DNA from: an uncultured Elusimicrobia bacterium
Lineage (GTDB): Bacteria > Elusimicrobiota > Elusimicrobia > Elusimicrobiales > UBA9959
Length of the DNA stretch: 39,606 nt
Assembly (NCBI GenBank): GCA_903889965.1
Contig: CAISZM010000074.1
Location: forward strand, 1-39,606
Direction: 5' to 3'
Under the pieces are notes generated by a model, which was not told the origin of the DNA, ran no database searches, and saw only the letters and a list, made by a program, of their open reading frames with translations. Below, in pieces: positions 1-7,539 of this stretch. A program made the translations under genes and the position numbers. Numbering within the stretch: position 1 is the stretch's first letter; each line of letters starts with the position of its first letter.

Positions 1-75
1 GCGCCCGTGGTGAAATGGATATCACAGGAGCCTCCGAAGCTTCTAGTGCAGGTTCGATTCCTGCCGGGCGCACCA
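1..75 (+). tRNA. tRNA-Arg (anticodon CCG)
   Basis: A complete cloverleaf can be folded by hand. The acceptor stem 1-7 pairs perfectly with 65-71, the D stem is 10-13/22-25, the anticodon stem is 27-31/39-43 with one G-U pair, and the T stem is 48-52/60-64. The anticodon loop at 32-38 reads CTCCGAA, placing anticodon CCG at 34-36, which decodes the CGG arginine codon. The T loop is TTCGATT, the discriminator base is A72, and the CCA end is encoded at 73-75. The promoter lies outside the window. Confidence 0.96.
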
Positions 76-180
76 AATTCTGGAAACCCGGAGCGGCCGC
101 CTGTGGCGGACGCCCTGAAATTTTAGATTAAGATTTTTTATCGCGCTGATAAAGATCCCGATATCCCGACGCGGTTCCCA

Positions 181-1632
181 ATGACAACTTCGAAAACTAT
201 CCTCGTCACCGGACCTACCGGTTACATAGGCGGCCGCCTTATCCCGCGCCTGCTTGCGCGCGGCTACAAGGTCAGGGCCCTGGCCCGGCATCCGGAGGAC
301 CTTGAGGGCCGGTCCTGGTCGGGCAGCGTCGAGATATTTAAGGGCGACGTGTTCCTCGGGCAGGGCCTCAAGGAGGCGCTGTCGGGAGCGGACGCCGCCT
401 ATTACCTGATACACTCGATGGCTGATGCCGTGGACTTCGAGTCTTTCGAGGAAACCTCCGCCAAGAACTTCGCCGCGGCGGCGAGTGAAGCCGGCGTAAA
501 AAAAATCATTTACCTGGGAGGGCTGGGGGGGGAAGCCGCCGGGCTTTCGCATCACCTGCATTCGCGCCACCTCATGGGCCAGATAATGCGTTCGGCAGGC
601 CTTAACGTCACGGAGTTCCGGGCCGCGGTGATAGTCGGTTCCGGAAGCATCTCATTTGAGATAATACGCTACCTGGTGGAACGCCTGCCTTTAATCCCCA
701 GCTTCCCTCATCTTTGCGACACGCACTGCCAGCCGGTGGCCATCCGGGACGTGCTGGCCTACCTCTCGGCGGCTCTGGATAACCCCCTCTCGGACGGTAA
801 AGTTATCGAGATAGGCGGCTCGGGCGTATATACCTACCGCGAATTGATGAATATTTACGCGCAAAGCCGCGGGCTCAGGCGCAGTTTCTTCAGCTTCCCC
901 CTGTGGTCGCCGGAACTTTCCGCAAGGCTGGTCGGCCTGCTCACGCCGGTGCCAGCCGTGCTGGCCAAGCCCCTGCTTGAAAGCCTGTCAAACGACGTGG
1001 TTTGCTCATCCGACGAGGCCCTTAAGATATTCCCCGATATAAAGCCGCTGGACTACCGGACCGCCGTGCAGTACGCGCTCATGCGCGTAAGCGGGCACGA
1101 TGTGGAAACTTCCTGGACGACGGCCTACAGGCCGCGTTACGCCAAGCGCAGTTCATTCATCGACACGGAGGGGCTGATACTACAGGACCATTACATGACT
1201 TTGGACGCGTCCGCGGAGAAGGTTTTCCGGGTGTTCACAGGCATAGGGGGCGAGCGCGGCTGGTTTTACGCGCAGTGGCTTTGGGACCTGAAGGCCCTGC
1301 AGGACAGGTTTATAGGCGGTGTCGGCATGCGCCGGGGAAGGCGTAATCCGGAAGTTATATGCCAGGGCGAGGCGCTGGACTTCTGGCGCGTTGAGCGCGT
1401 TATAGAAGGACGCATGCTGCTGCTGCGCGCCGAGATGAAACTGCCGGGCAAGGGCTGGCTGCAGTTCGAGGCTCAGCCGTTGAGCGGCAATTCCGCCGTG
1501 CTCCGTTTAACCTCGTATTTTGAGCCTCGGGGGTTCTTCGGCAATATTTATTGGTACCTGCTTTACCCGGTGCATACTTATATATTCCGCGGTCTGATGC
1601 GCGAAATACGCCGCCGCGCGCTCGAGCTATGA
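181..1632 (+). CDS. Two-domain SDR oxidoreductase with DUF2867-like C-terminus
   Basis: This 483-residue protein starts with an atypical short-chain dehydrogenase/NmrA-like Rossmann domain. The NAD(P)-binding glycine motif GPTGYIG is at residues 11-17, followed by a typical beta-alpha alternation to about residue 300. From about residue 330 to the end it resembles the DUF2867 domain (SRPBCC-like fold) that is fused to such SDR domains in many bacteria. The family is probably a cytosolic NAD(P)H-dependent reductase or epimerase of unknown substrate. The ATG at 181 has no clear Shine-Dalgarno sequence. The stop codon overlaps the next start (ATGA at 1629), so the two genes are probably co-transcribed and translationally coupled. 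Fold and family are well supported; the reaction is not. Confidence 0.85.
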   Translation: MTTSKTILVTGPTGYIGGRLIPRLLARGYKVRALARHPEDLEGRSWSGSVEIFKGDVFLGQGLKEALSGADAAYYLIHSMADAVDFESFEETSAKNFAAAASEAGVKKIIYLGGLGGEAAGLSHHLHSRHLMGQIMRSAGLNVTEFRAAVIVGSGSISFEIIRYLVERLPLIPSFPHLCDTHCQPVAIRDVLAYLSAALDNPLSDGKVIEIGGSGVYTYRELMNIYAQSRGLRRSFFSFPLWSPELSARLVGLLTPVPAVLAKPLLESLSNDVVCSSDEALKIFPDIKPLDYRTAVQYALMRVSGHDVETSWTTAYRPRYAKRSSFIDTEGLILQDHYMTLDASAEKVFRVFTGIGGERGWFYAQWLWDLKALQDRFIGGVGMRRGRRNPEVICQGEALDFWRVERVIEGRMLLLRAEMKLPGKGWLQFEAQPLSGNSAVLRLTSYFEPRGFFGNIYWYLLYPVHTYIFRGLMREIRRRALEL

Positions 1633-2531
1633 GCCGGAGCGGGAAGCGTATTCCCCTGAACTGGGCCTGGGGCGTCATTCATGGCCGTAAGGATGAGCGC
1701 GCCGCTTGCGTGCCGGAGGCGGATCAGGCCTTCGCCAACGATAAATTTATTTTAAATCAGAAGCGTCTGGCGATAGGCGATAAGTACACGGTGTCCGACC
1801 AAAAGGGCGACCATTTGATGTACGTCGAGAGGCCGCGCTATGTTCTTTTGGACGCGCTTGCCGTGCTTGGCGGCATAGTTCTGGGGATATTAAATTACAT
1901 TTGCTTCGCCCCGCTGGCCGACGCATGGGGCAGCGAGGTGCCCGAAGGCGTAGGTCTTGCGCTGGTCACCACCGCCAGCATCCTGATAATGGCAATATCC
2001 GTCCTGTTATTTTTGAAAAAACGCAATATTACAGTATACCGGGATGAAAGCAGGGCCGAGATCCTGCTGCATATCCTGCAGGGCGGTAAGAGGCCGCTCT
2101 TTACGGGATCTTTTACCGTTGCGGACCCGAAAGGAAATACGCTGGCCAGGCTTACCTGTAAATCCGTGCGCAACCTTCTTGTAAAAAGCTGGGATTGTCA
2201 TGATAAGTCCGGCAGGTTGTTGTTCACGGCCGGAGAAAACTCCATTATCCGCTCAGTATCGCGGCGTCTGGCGGGCGGGTCTCTCGGCCTGCTGCACGCC
2301 AGCCTGCTGTTTTACGGCCCGGATGGGAATATCCTGGGCAAGTTAAAGCGTAAAAAGACCGTTCTTGACCGCAAATCATCTTACGATAATTTCGTTGCCT
2401 GGGGCGCAACCAACCGCAAAAAGGCCGTTCTGGAATCTTATGTGCTCGATATGTCGGCGGACCGCCTGCATTCGGTGGATCGCCGCGCGGCGCTGGCTAT
2501 GGCCGCGATATTCGACGTTGGCGAGAAGTGA
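1629..2531 (+). CDS. Membrane protein resembling LURP-one/scramblase (tubby-like) family
   Basis: The open frame extends upstream, but the ATG at 1629 overlaps the stop of the SDR gene and is the natural start, giving 300 residues. No signal peptide is seen. A segment near residue 40 (FILNQKRLAIGDKYTV, then a D-x-x-G turn) resembles the start of LURP-one/phospholipid-scramblase-related domains. Two strongly hydrophobic stretches at about 73-95 and 105-130 look like a membrane hairpin, followed by beta-rich repeats of the form (V)ADPKGNTLARL and FYGPDGNILGKL. This suggests a tubby-like beta barrel interrupted or anchored by two helices. Function is unknown, perhaps lipid binding. A protein with similar C-terminal texture is encoded at 34793-36400. 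The family assignment rests on pattern resemblance only. Confidence 0.7.
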   Translation: MSRSGKRIPLNWAWGVIHGRKDERAACVPEADQAFANDKFILNQKRLAIGDKYTVSDQKGDHLMYVERPRYVLLDALAVLGGIVLGILNYICFAPLADAWGSEVPEGVGLALVTTASILIMAISVLLFLKKRNITVYRDESRAEILLHILQGGKRPLFTGSFTVADPKGNTLARLTCKSVRNLLVKSWDCHDKSGRLLFTAGENSIIRSVSRRLAGGSLGLLHASLLFYGPDGNILGKLKRKKTVLDRKSSYDNFVAWGATNRKKAVLESYVLDMSADRLHSVDRRAALAMAAIFDVGEK

Positions 2532-2597
2532 ACGGGATCGCGGCCGCGTGGGCCGGCCGGTTGGCTGAGCCCCGGCATATCCGCCGGCTGTGATGGG

Positions 2598-2799
2598 TCA
2601 GTTCAGGATATGACAGGCGCTGCGCAGCTTGTTCACCCACAGGGCTATTTCCACCAGGTCAAGTTCGCTTATCTCCGGGAAGCGCGCCGCTCCTGTAGAA
2701 ATCAGGCCATTTAAGCGCGCGGTAGATGTATGCCGTGAGGGCGCCGGTCTTGCGCGCCCGATAGCTTTCGGTCAGCCACTCGTTAACCGTCCATTTCAT
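2598..2799 (-). pseudogene. Small minus-strand gene interrupted by a one-base shift
   Basis: On the minus strand an ATG at 2799-2797 has a strong Shine-Dalgarno (AAGGGGGCTT) directly upstream at 2801-2810. Its frame reads MKWTVNEWLTESYR and continues to about YIYRAL. A different frame then carries a plausible continuation (NGLISTGAARFPEISEL to KLRSACHILN) ending in TGA at 2598-2600. Joining them needs one base to be skipped, near the AAA (plus-strand ttt) at 2710-2712. The product would be 66 residues of unknown family. It may be a decayed gene, a sequencing or assembly error in the A-run, or a +1 recoding site. The rest of the 2532-2940 interval shows no other convincing gene. Confidence 0.4.
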
Positions 2800-2940
2800 A
2801 AAGCCCCCTTTTATGACCGCGGCAGCAGATAAGTGAGCAGGGAACGAAGAAGTTATGAAAATAGTGTAGCAGGCGTGCGCGACACCGTCCTGTCGGGTTG
2901 ATAAACACTTATCCCGCATAATTTTCTAAAATATACGCTG

Positions 2941-3783
2941 ATGCCGACTCTAAGAACGATATTCCCGGCGGTATTCGCGGCCGTCCTTCTGCTGGCCCCG
3001 GCCGTTTCCGCCCGCCAGCGGGGGGATGAGCGAAATGTCTTCAGATCCTACTATACGCCGGAATACCTCGCTTTCAGGGCGCGCATCATGGCGGAATTCT
3101 CCGGCGTCAAGGCGGGGAAATTCAGCGAGTTCGTGAAACCCTCGCGCAAGGACACGGCGAAAAACGGCGATCTTAAGGTGATGGCGCTTACCTTCGACGC
3201 CTGCGGCGGGCGTCACAGCGGCTACAACGCCGCTCTTATAGATTACCTCCGCCGCGAGCAGATCCCCGCGACCTTGTTCGTCAGCGGCATCTGGCTCGAG
3301 AAAAACAAAAGCACCTTCGCGGAGCTGGCGAAAGACCCGCTTTTTGAAATAGAAAATCATGGCCTTATGCACCGCCTGTGTTCCACCGAAGGCCGTACGA
3401 TGTTCAAGGTCCATGCGACGCGGAACCTTAGCGACGTCATTGACGAGATGGAACTGGGCGCGAGAAGAATATCCGGGCTCAGCGGCCGCCGCCCGCTTTT
3501 CTTCCGCTCCGCGACCGCTTATACAGATGAGCTTTCCCTGAAAGTGGCGAAGCGGCTGGGCATGGAGGTGGTCAGTTATGACATCTTGTCCGGCGACGCA
3601 AGCAAGGCTTCCGCTAAAACAATGGAGAAAAATATTTTAAAAGGCGCGCGGCATGGAGCCGTGGTGATAATGCATTTTAATCATCCCGAATGGCACGAAA
3701 AAGAGGCGCTCGAGATGGCTGTCCCCGAGCTGCGCAAGCGCGGTTTTTCCTTCGCCAGGCTTGAGGATTTTACTATACAGTAG
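2941..3783 (+). CDS. Exported polysaccharide deacetylase (NodB/CE4-like)
   Basis: The 280-residue product has a signal peptide (hydrophobic core at about residues 8-24, likely cleavage after AVSA) and a CE4 NodB domain. Motif 1 is TFDAC, with the candidate catalytic base Asp86. Motif 2 is NHGLMH, with metal-ligand candidates His140 and His144. Motif 3 is FFRSATAY with Arg189, and the C-terminal motif has His245 in MHFNH. The second Asp of the classical TFDD motif is Ala, as in some divergent CE4 subfamilies, so metal coordination may differ. The likely role is deacetylation of peptidoglycan or an exopolysaccharide outside the cytoplasm. It stands alone and is followed by an intrinsic terminator. 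No clear Shine-Dalgarno precedes the ATG. Confidence 0.88.
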   Translation: MPTLRTIFPAVFAAVLLLAPAVSARQRGDERNVFRSYYTPEYLAFRARIMAEFSGVKAGKFSEFVKPSRKDTAKNGDLKVMALTFDACGGRHSGYNAALIDYLRREQIPATLFVSGIWLEKNKSTFAELAKDPLFEIENHGLMHRLCSTEGRTMFKVHATRNLSDVIDEMELGARRISGLSGRRPLFFRSATAYTDELSLKVAKRLGMEVVSYDILSGDASKASAKTMEKNILKGARHGAVVIMHFNHPEWHEKEALEMAVPELRKRGFSFARLEDFTIQ

Positions 3784-3814
3784 GGTCTTGCTCCCCGATT
3801 TCAGTTGGCGTCCC

Positions 3815-3849
3815 GGGCCGCATAAATTTGTGCGGCCCGCTTGTTTTTT
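3815..3849 (+). terminator. Rho-independent terminator after the deacetylase gene
   Basis: An 8-bp perfect G+C-rich stem (3815-3822 with 3831-3838, arms GGGCCGCA/TGCGGCCC) with an 8-nt loop is followed by a T-rich tract ending at 3849. It lies 31 nt after the deacetylase stop codon. Confidence 0.85.
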
Positions 3850-3915
3850 GGCATCTTTAACGGCGGGCTTGACCACTGGGTGAGCGCGGCGAATAGCGCG
3901 GCGCGGCCAGGGGGG

Positions 3916-3944
3916 TTGACAAGTCAAGGTTCGTCTGTTATACT
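3916..3944 (+). promoter_or_regulatory. Consensus sigma-70 promoter of a noncoding transcript
   Basis: TTGACA at 3916-3921 and TATACT at 3939-3944 are separated by exactly 17 nt. This is one of the best promoters visible in the window. The -35 box is part of a dyad, TTGAC-AA-GTCAA (3916-3927), that could be an operator. Expected transcription start is near 3951. No credible protein-coding gene follows before the terminator at 4289. Confidence 0.85.
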
Positions 3945-3950
3945 CGTAAT

Positions 3951-4289
3951 GTAGTCTTGATCTTTTCAGAGCGCCGTCGGTGTTGTTGTTTCGGGGCTCC
4001 CGGTCATCCGGGCCCCAGGCGCGTATCCCCCGGTTCGCGGTTTATTATCGGCGCGTTCGCGGGGAGTGCCCGGACCGTCTCCCGCCCTTTAGGGCGGCGC
4101 GGTTTCCGGGTCCCGGTTCGGCTGGCCGCCTTGAGGCGTAGCTTGCTCCCGGGTGGGTGTTCCGGTCCGGCCGCTTAGGCGTCCGGGTCGCCCGGTCCGC
4201 CCCTTAAGTAAGCGGTTGTTGGTTCGGTTATAGCGGTTATGGCCCGTGTGCCAATTGAAGAGCCCCCGTTCGCGGGGGCTCTCATTTTT
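3951..4289 (+). ncRNA. Structured noncoding RNA of about 340 nt, family not recognised
   Basis: The segment is bounded by a consensus promoter (3916-3944) and a strong terminator (4259-4289), and has no convincing ORF with a ribosome binding site. Several G+C-rich hairpins can be drawn. In one, 3971-3975 pairs with 4018-4022 around a nested GGGG/CCCC and CCCGG-TCAT-CCGGG hairpin. In another, 4069-4077 pairs with 4100-4110 around CCGCCC-TTTA-GGGCGG. A small CGCC-TTGA-GGCG hairpin lies at 4127-4138. The words CGGTTCG and CCGG recur. I looked for and did not find the conserved cores of RNase P RNA, the tRNA-like end of tmRNA, or the SRP apical loop; the length is also wrong for a typical 6S RNA. 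The 3' end probably coincides with the T-run. Transcription is inferred, not shown. A divergent member of a known RNA class remains possible. Confidence 0.68.
4259..4289 (+). terminator. Strong intrinsic terminator with a TTCG loop
   Basis: A 10-bp perfect stem (4259-4268 with 4273-4282) is closed by a TTCG tetraloop and followed by CATTTTT. It ends the noncoding transcript starting near 3951. The next gene, recQ, begins 171 nt further on, so this is not the terminator of a protein gene. Confidence 0.9.
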
Positions 4290-4459
4290 ATGCCTGGAAA
4301 GACCGGCTGGCATCTTTTTAGCCATAAAATGCCGGTCAGGTGATCGGAAGGCGCGGTAAAATCCTCCGTTCCGCATGCTATAGTATTTCAAGCGCTTCCG
4401 GTTTCCCGCGGGCAAAAACGCGGGCCCGTATCGATATTTAACCGGAAGATCATCTTTTC

Positions 4460-6316
4460 ATGACGCCAGAAAAAGTTTTAAAACAGCACTGGGGTTACAC
4501 CGTATTCAAGCCGCTGCAGCGCGAGGCGATAGAGGCCGCGCTCTCAGGGCGTGACTGCCTCGTTGTCCTGCCAACGGGCGGCGGCAAAAGCCTGTGCTAC
4601 CAATTGCCGGCCGCCATGGGCGGCGGCCTGGTACTGGTCGTATCCCCGCTGATAGCCCTCATGGACGACCAGGTGGCCGCCGCGCGCGAGGCCGGGCTGG
4701 CCGCGGACGCGCTGCACTCCAATCTGAAAGCTGCCCCCAGGCGCGAAGTCTACGCCAATCTCGCCGCCGGCAGGACAACCTTGCTGTACGTAAGCCCGGA
4801 GCGCCTGCTGGCCGGGGACCTGTTCGACCTGATAGCCCCGCGCCTGATACTTGCCGCCGTGGACGAGGCGCACTGCGTCTCACATTGGGGCCACGAGTTC
4901 CGCCCGGAATACCGCCGCCTTACGGAGGCGCTGGACCTTTTCCCGAAAGCCGCGCGCATGGCGCTCACCGCCACCGCCACGCCGGCCGTCCGGGAGGATA
5001 TCCTGGCCCAGCTGGCGCTGCGCTCCCCCGCGGTGCTTGTCGGTCACCCTGACCGGCCCAACCTCGTTTACCGCGCTTTCCCCCGCCGCGACCAGTTCAA
5101 ACAGGTGCTGGAGACGGTGCGCCGCCATCCTGGCGAGGGCGGAATAGTTTACGCCCAAACCCGCAAGGACGTGGAACGCCTGGCCGCAAAACTTAAAGCT
5201 GAGGGTGTTTCGAGCGCTCCGTACCACGCGGGCCTGAACGCCGGGGAAAGGCGCAAGGCGCAGGACGACTTCGTGAACGAGCGCCTGGATGTGGTGGTGG
5301 CAACCATAGCCTTCGGCATGGGTATAGACCGCTCGAACGTGCGCTATGTTGTGCACGCGAATACGCCGCGCTCGGTGGAGCATTACCAGCAGGAGAGCGG
5401 CCGCGCCGGGCGCGACGGCCTGAGCGCCGAGTGCACGCTGTTATTCTCGGCATCCGACCTGGCCACTCACCGCTGGCTGGCAAAAAAAGACGTAAACCTT
5501 TCGCCCGAGCGCGCCCGGACCATAGAGCGGCAGCTGCGGGACATCGGCCGCTTCGCGGTCTCGCCGGTCTGCCGCCACAGCCTGCTGTCGGAGCATTTCG
5601 GGGAGCCATACCCGGCTGACGGGACACCCGCCGGGGCGGGGGGGTGCGGGGCCTGCGACGTTTGCCTTGGCGAGACGAAGGGCCTCACCGAGGAGGAGGC
5701 CCGGCTTACGGCCAAAAAGGTTTTAAGCGCGGCCTGGCGCGCCGAGGGCCGCTACGGCACCGGCTACGTTGTGAACCTGCTGCTGGGCCGCGCAAGCGAG
5801 CGCATGGCCGCGAACGGGCACGATCAGCTTAAGGTTTTCGGCCTGCTCAAAGAGGCCGGCGAACCCGCCGTACGCTCGTGGATAGACCAGCTTATAGTGC
5901 AGGATTGCCTGGAGGTCACCGAGGACGGCGAATATCCCCTGCTGCGCATAACCGCCGCCGGACGGGCCCTCTGCCAGGACAAGGGAATGGTGCGCCTCGG
6001 CCTGCCCGCGCAGCCGGCAAAAGGCAGGAAAAAATCCAAAGCCCTCAAAAACGCGCCCGGCGTCTTCTTGAGGGAGGATGAGGAACTGTTCGAAAAACTG
6101 CGGGCGCTGCGCCGCTCGCTGGCCGACAAGGCAGGCATACCGCCCTATGTTGTCTGCCACGATACGGCTCTGCTGGAAATGGCGGCCTCCAAACCGCTGA
6201 CCCTCGACGCCCTGCTCGGGATAAAAGGCATGGGCGAAAAGCGCGTGGAAAAATACGGCAGGCTTTTCCTCGGCGCTATAACCGCCCTTCCCGACGTGGA
6301 ACAGGGGAATATGTAA
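4460..6316 (+). CDS. recQ: ATP-dependent DNA helicase RecQ
   Basis: At 618 residues this is the normal length for bacterial RecQ. All superfamily-2 motifs are visible: the FKPLQ Q-motif near residue 17, Walker A TGGGKS with Lys43, DEAH at 135-138 within the RecQ-specific aromatic-rich loop CVSHWGHEF, TATAT motif III, and QESGRAGRDG motif VI. A zinc-binding RQC region follows at about 372-404 (C, then CGACDVC), then a winged helix, and an HRDC domain at about 535-612 ending in GIKGMGEKRVEKYG. It unwinds DNA 3'-5' in recombination and replication-fork repair. No strong Shine-Dalgarno sequence is seen. It lies downstream of the noncoding RNA locus and is probably transcribed separately. Confidence 0.97.
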   Translation: MTPEKVLKQHWGYTVFKPLQREAIEAALSGRDCLVVLPTGGGKSLCYQLPAAMGGGLVLVVSPLIALMDDQVAAAREAGLAADALHSNLKAAPRREVYANLAAGRTTLLYVSPERLLAGDLFDLIAPRLILAAVDEAHCVSHWGHEFRPEYRRLTEALDLFPKAARMALTATATPAVREDILAQLALRSPAVLVGHPDRPNLVYRAFPRRDQFKQVLETVRRHPGEGGIVYAQTRKDVERLAAKLKAEGVSSAPYHAGLNAGERRKAQDDFVNERLDVVVATIAFGMGIDRSNVRYVVHANTPRSVEHYQQESGRAGRDGLSAECTLLFSASDLATHRWLAKKDVNLSPERARTIERQLRDIGRFAVSPVCRHSLLSEHFGEPYPADGTPAGAGGCGACDVCLGETKGLTEEEARLTAKKVLSAAWRAEGRYGTGYVVNLLLGRASERMAANGHDQLKVFGLLKEAGEPAVRSWIDQLIVQDCLEVTEDGEYPLLRITAAGRALCQDKGMVRLGLPAQPAKGRKKSKALKNAPGVFLREDEELFEKLRALRRSLADKAGIPPYVVCHDTALLEMAASKPLTLDALLGIKGMGEKRVEKYGRLFLGAITALPDVEQGNM

Positions 6317-6401
6317 AGGCGGGCGGCTCTTTTTCGGTGTCTTGAGCGGCCGGAGATTTGTTAGTATGATAGCGGCTGTAGTGTCCGTAAAAAAGGAAAA
6401 A

Positions 6402-6629
6402 ATGAAACCCTATAAGAACTTAAGCGGGAAATCAACGGTGGCTTCTTACGAACTGGCTAAGGATTATGTGACCGTCGGTTTCAAAACGCAGGCTGTTTAC
6501 CGGTATTCCAACCAGAGCGCCGGCAGCGAAAACGTAAGGCAGATGAAGACGCTCGCGCTGGCCGGAAAGGGCCTGGGCACCTTCATAGAAGCCAAAGTGA
6601 AAAAGCTGGCCGACAGGAAAATAAGGTAA
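6402..6629 (+). CDS. Small KTSC-like domain protein
   Basis: The frame is open upstream to a TTG at 6342, but the ATG at 6402 follows an AAGGAAAA Shine-Dalgarno-like stretch and begins the conserved part, giving 75 residues. The sequence pattern (STVASYELAKDYVTVGFK, then VYRYSN, then a small helical segment ending GKGLGTFIEAKVKKLADRK) matches KTSC-type domains, small soluble proteins sometimes attached to lysyl-tRNA synthetase or found alone. No catalytic residues are apparent and the role is unknown. It sits between recQ and the RNase HI gene on the same strand with short gaps. Confidence 0.75.
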   Translation: MKPYKNLSGKSTVASYELAKDYVTVGFKTQAVYRYSNQSAGSENVRQMKTLALAGKGLGTFIEAKVKKLADRKIR

Positions 6630-6653
6630 GACGCGGCCGGCGGTATCCGGGCG

Positions 6654-7388
6654 ATGGAAAAGACCATACACATATACTGTGACGGGGCCTGTTCCGGCAA
6701 TCCCGGGCCGGGCGGCTGGGCGGCGGTGATCATATTTCCCGAAGGCCGCGTTCGCGAGTTAGGCGGGGGCGAGCGGCCCACTACCAATAACCGCATGGAG
6801 ATGTCCGCCGCCATAGCGGCGCTTGTAGCGGTGCGTGAGCGGCCCGAACCGGTCAAGCTGTACACGGATTCAGGGCTTCTCGTTAACGGCATCAAGGGCT
6901 GGATACACGGCTGGAAACGCAAAGGCTGGATCACGTCCGAAGGCAAGCCAGTGGTCAACCGCGACCTATGGGAGAGCATAGACGCCCTGGCGCGGACCCG
7001 CGGCCGCCTCTCCTGGGTGCACGTAAAGGGCCACGCCGGCCAGGAAATAAACGAGCGCTGCGACGTCATAGCGGTAGCTTTCTCCAAAGGGCTGCGGCCT
7101 GACCTTTACGACGGGCCCGCCGTGGGCTGCGGCTATTCGCTTCTGGAGCCCGAAGCCGGGCATCTGCACAAGCCCGCGCCGCGCGGGATCCGGGGTTCCT
7201 CAAAACCGAAGTCAAAAACAGGCGGGTTCTACCTGAGCCTGGTGGACGGCCGCGTGGAACGCCACGCCACCTGGTCCGAATGCCAGGGGCGCGTCAACGG
7301 CGTTTCCGGAGCCCGTTTTAAAAAAGTAAGTTCCGCCGAAGAGGAACTGGCAGTCCTTAAGCTTTGGGGATCGGCCCCGGGCAAATAA
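6654..7388 (+). CDS. rnhA: Ribonuclease HI with C-terminal viroplasmin-like domain
   Basis: Residues 4-147 form an RNase H domain that degrades the RNA strand of RNA-DNA hybrids. The catalytic carboxylates are Asp10 (CDGACSGNPGPGGW), Glu49 (NNRMEM), Asp72 (YTDS) and Asp137 (NERCD), and His127 lies in the KGHAG loop. After a basic linker, residues 191-240 (GFYLSLVDGR, TWSECQ, VNGVSGARFKK) match the viroplasmin-like RNA:DNA-hybrid-binding domain. In eukaryotic RNase H1 and several bacteria that domain is N-terminal; here it is at the C-terminus. The gene follows the KTSC-like gene after 24 nt and probably shares its transcript. The assignment is firm; only the domain order is less usual. Confidence 0.95.
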   Translation: MEKTIHIYCDGACSGNPGPGGWAAVIIFPEGRVRELGGGERPTTNNRMEMSAAIAALVAVRERPEPVKLYTDSGLLVNGIKGWIHGWKRKGWITSEGKPVVNRDLWESIDALARTRGRLSWVHVKGHAGQEINERCDVIAVAFSKGLRPDLYDGPAVGCGYSLLEPEAGHLHKPAPRGIRGSSKPKSKTGGFYLSLVDGRVERHATWSECQGRVNGVSGARFKKVSSAEEELAVLKLWGSAPGK

Positions 7389-7539
7389 TATAAAAAGTCA
7401 GCGGCGCAGGCGCCCCCATTGCCCTTTATGCTTATGCCGGGGTGGGCCCAATGCCGCGAAATAACGGGGCTTTAGAACCTTAAGCGAACGGCCGCTAAGT
7501 CGTACAATATTAGAACAGCAAAAAATCAGGAGGCATTAA

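Noticed and set aside
43-570. 175-codon minus-strand open frame across the tRNA and the SDR start
   Set aside because: It runs through the tRNA-Arg gene and antisense to the conserved SDR nucleotide-binding motif.
3951-4289. Assignment of the long RNA to RNase P RNA, tmRNA, SRP RNA or 6S RNA
   Set aside because: None of the conserved cores (GAGGAAAGTCC/ACAGAA of RNase P, CCA-ended tRNA-like arm of tmRNA, GGAAGGAAGCAGCC-like SRP loop) was found, and the length does not fit 6S RNA.
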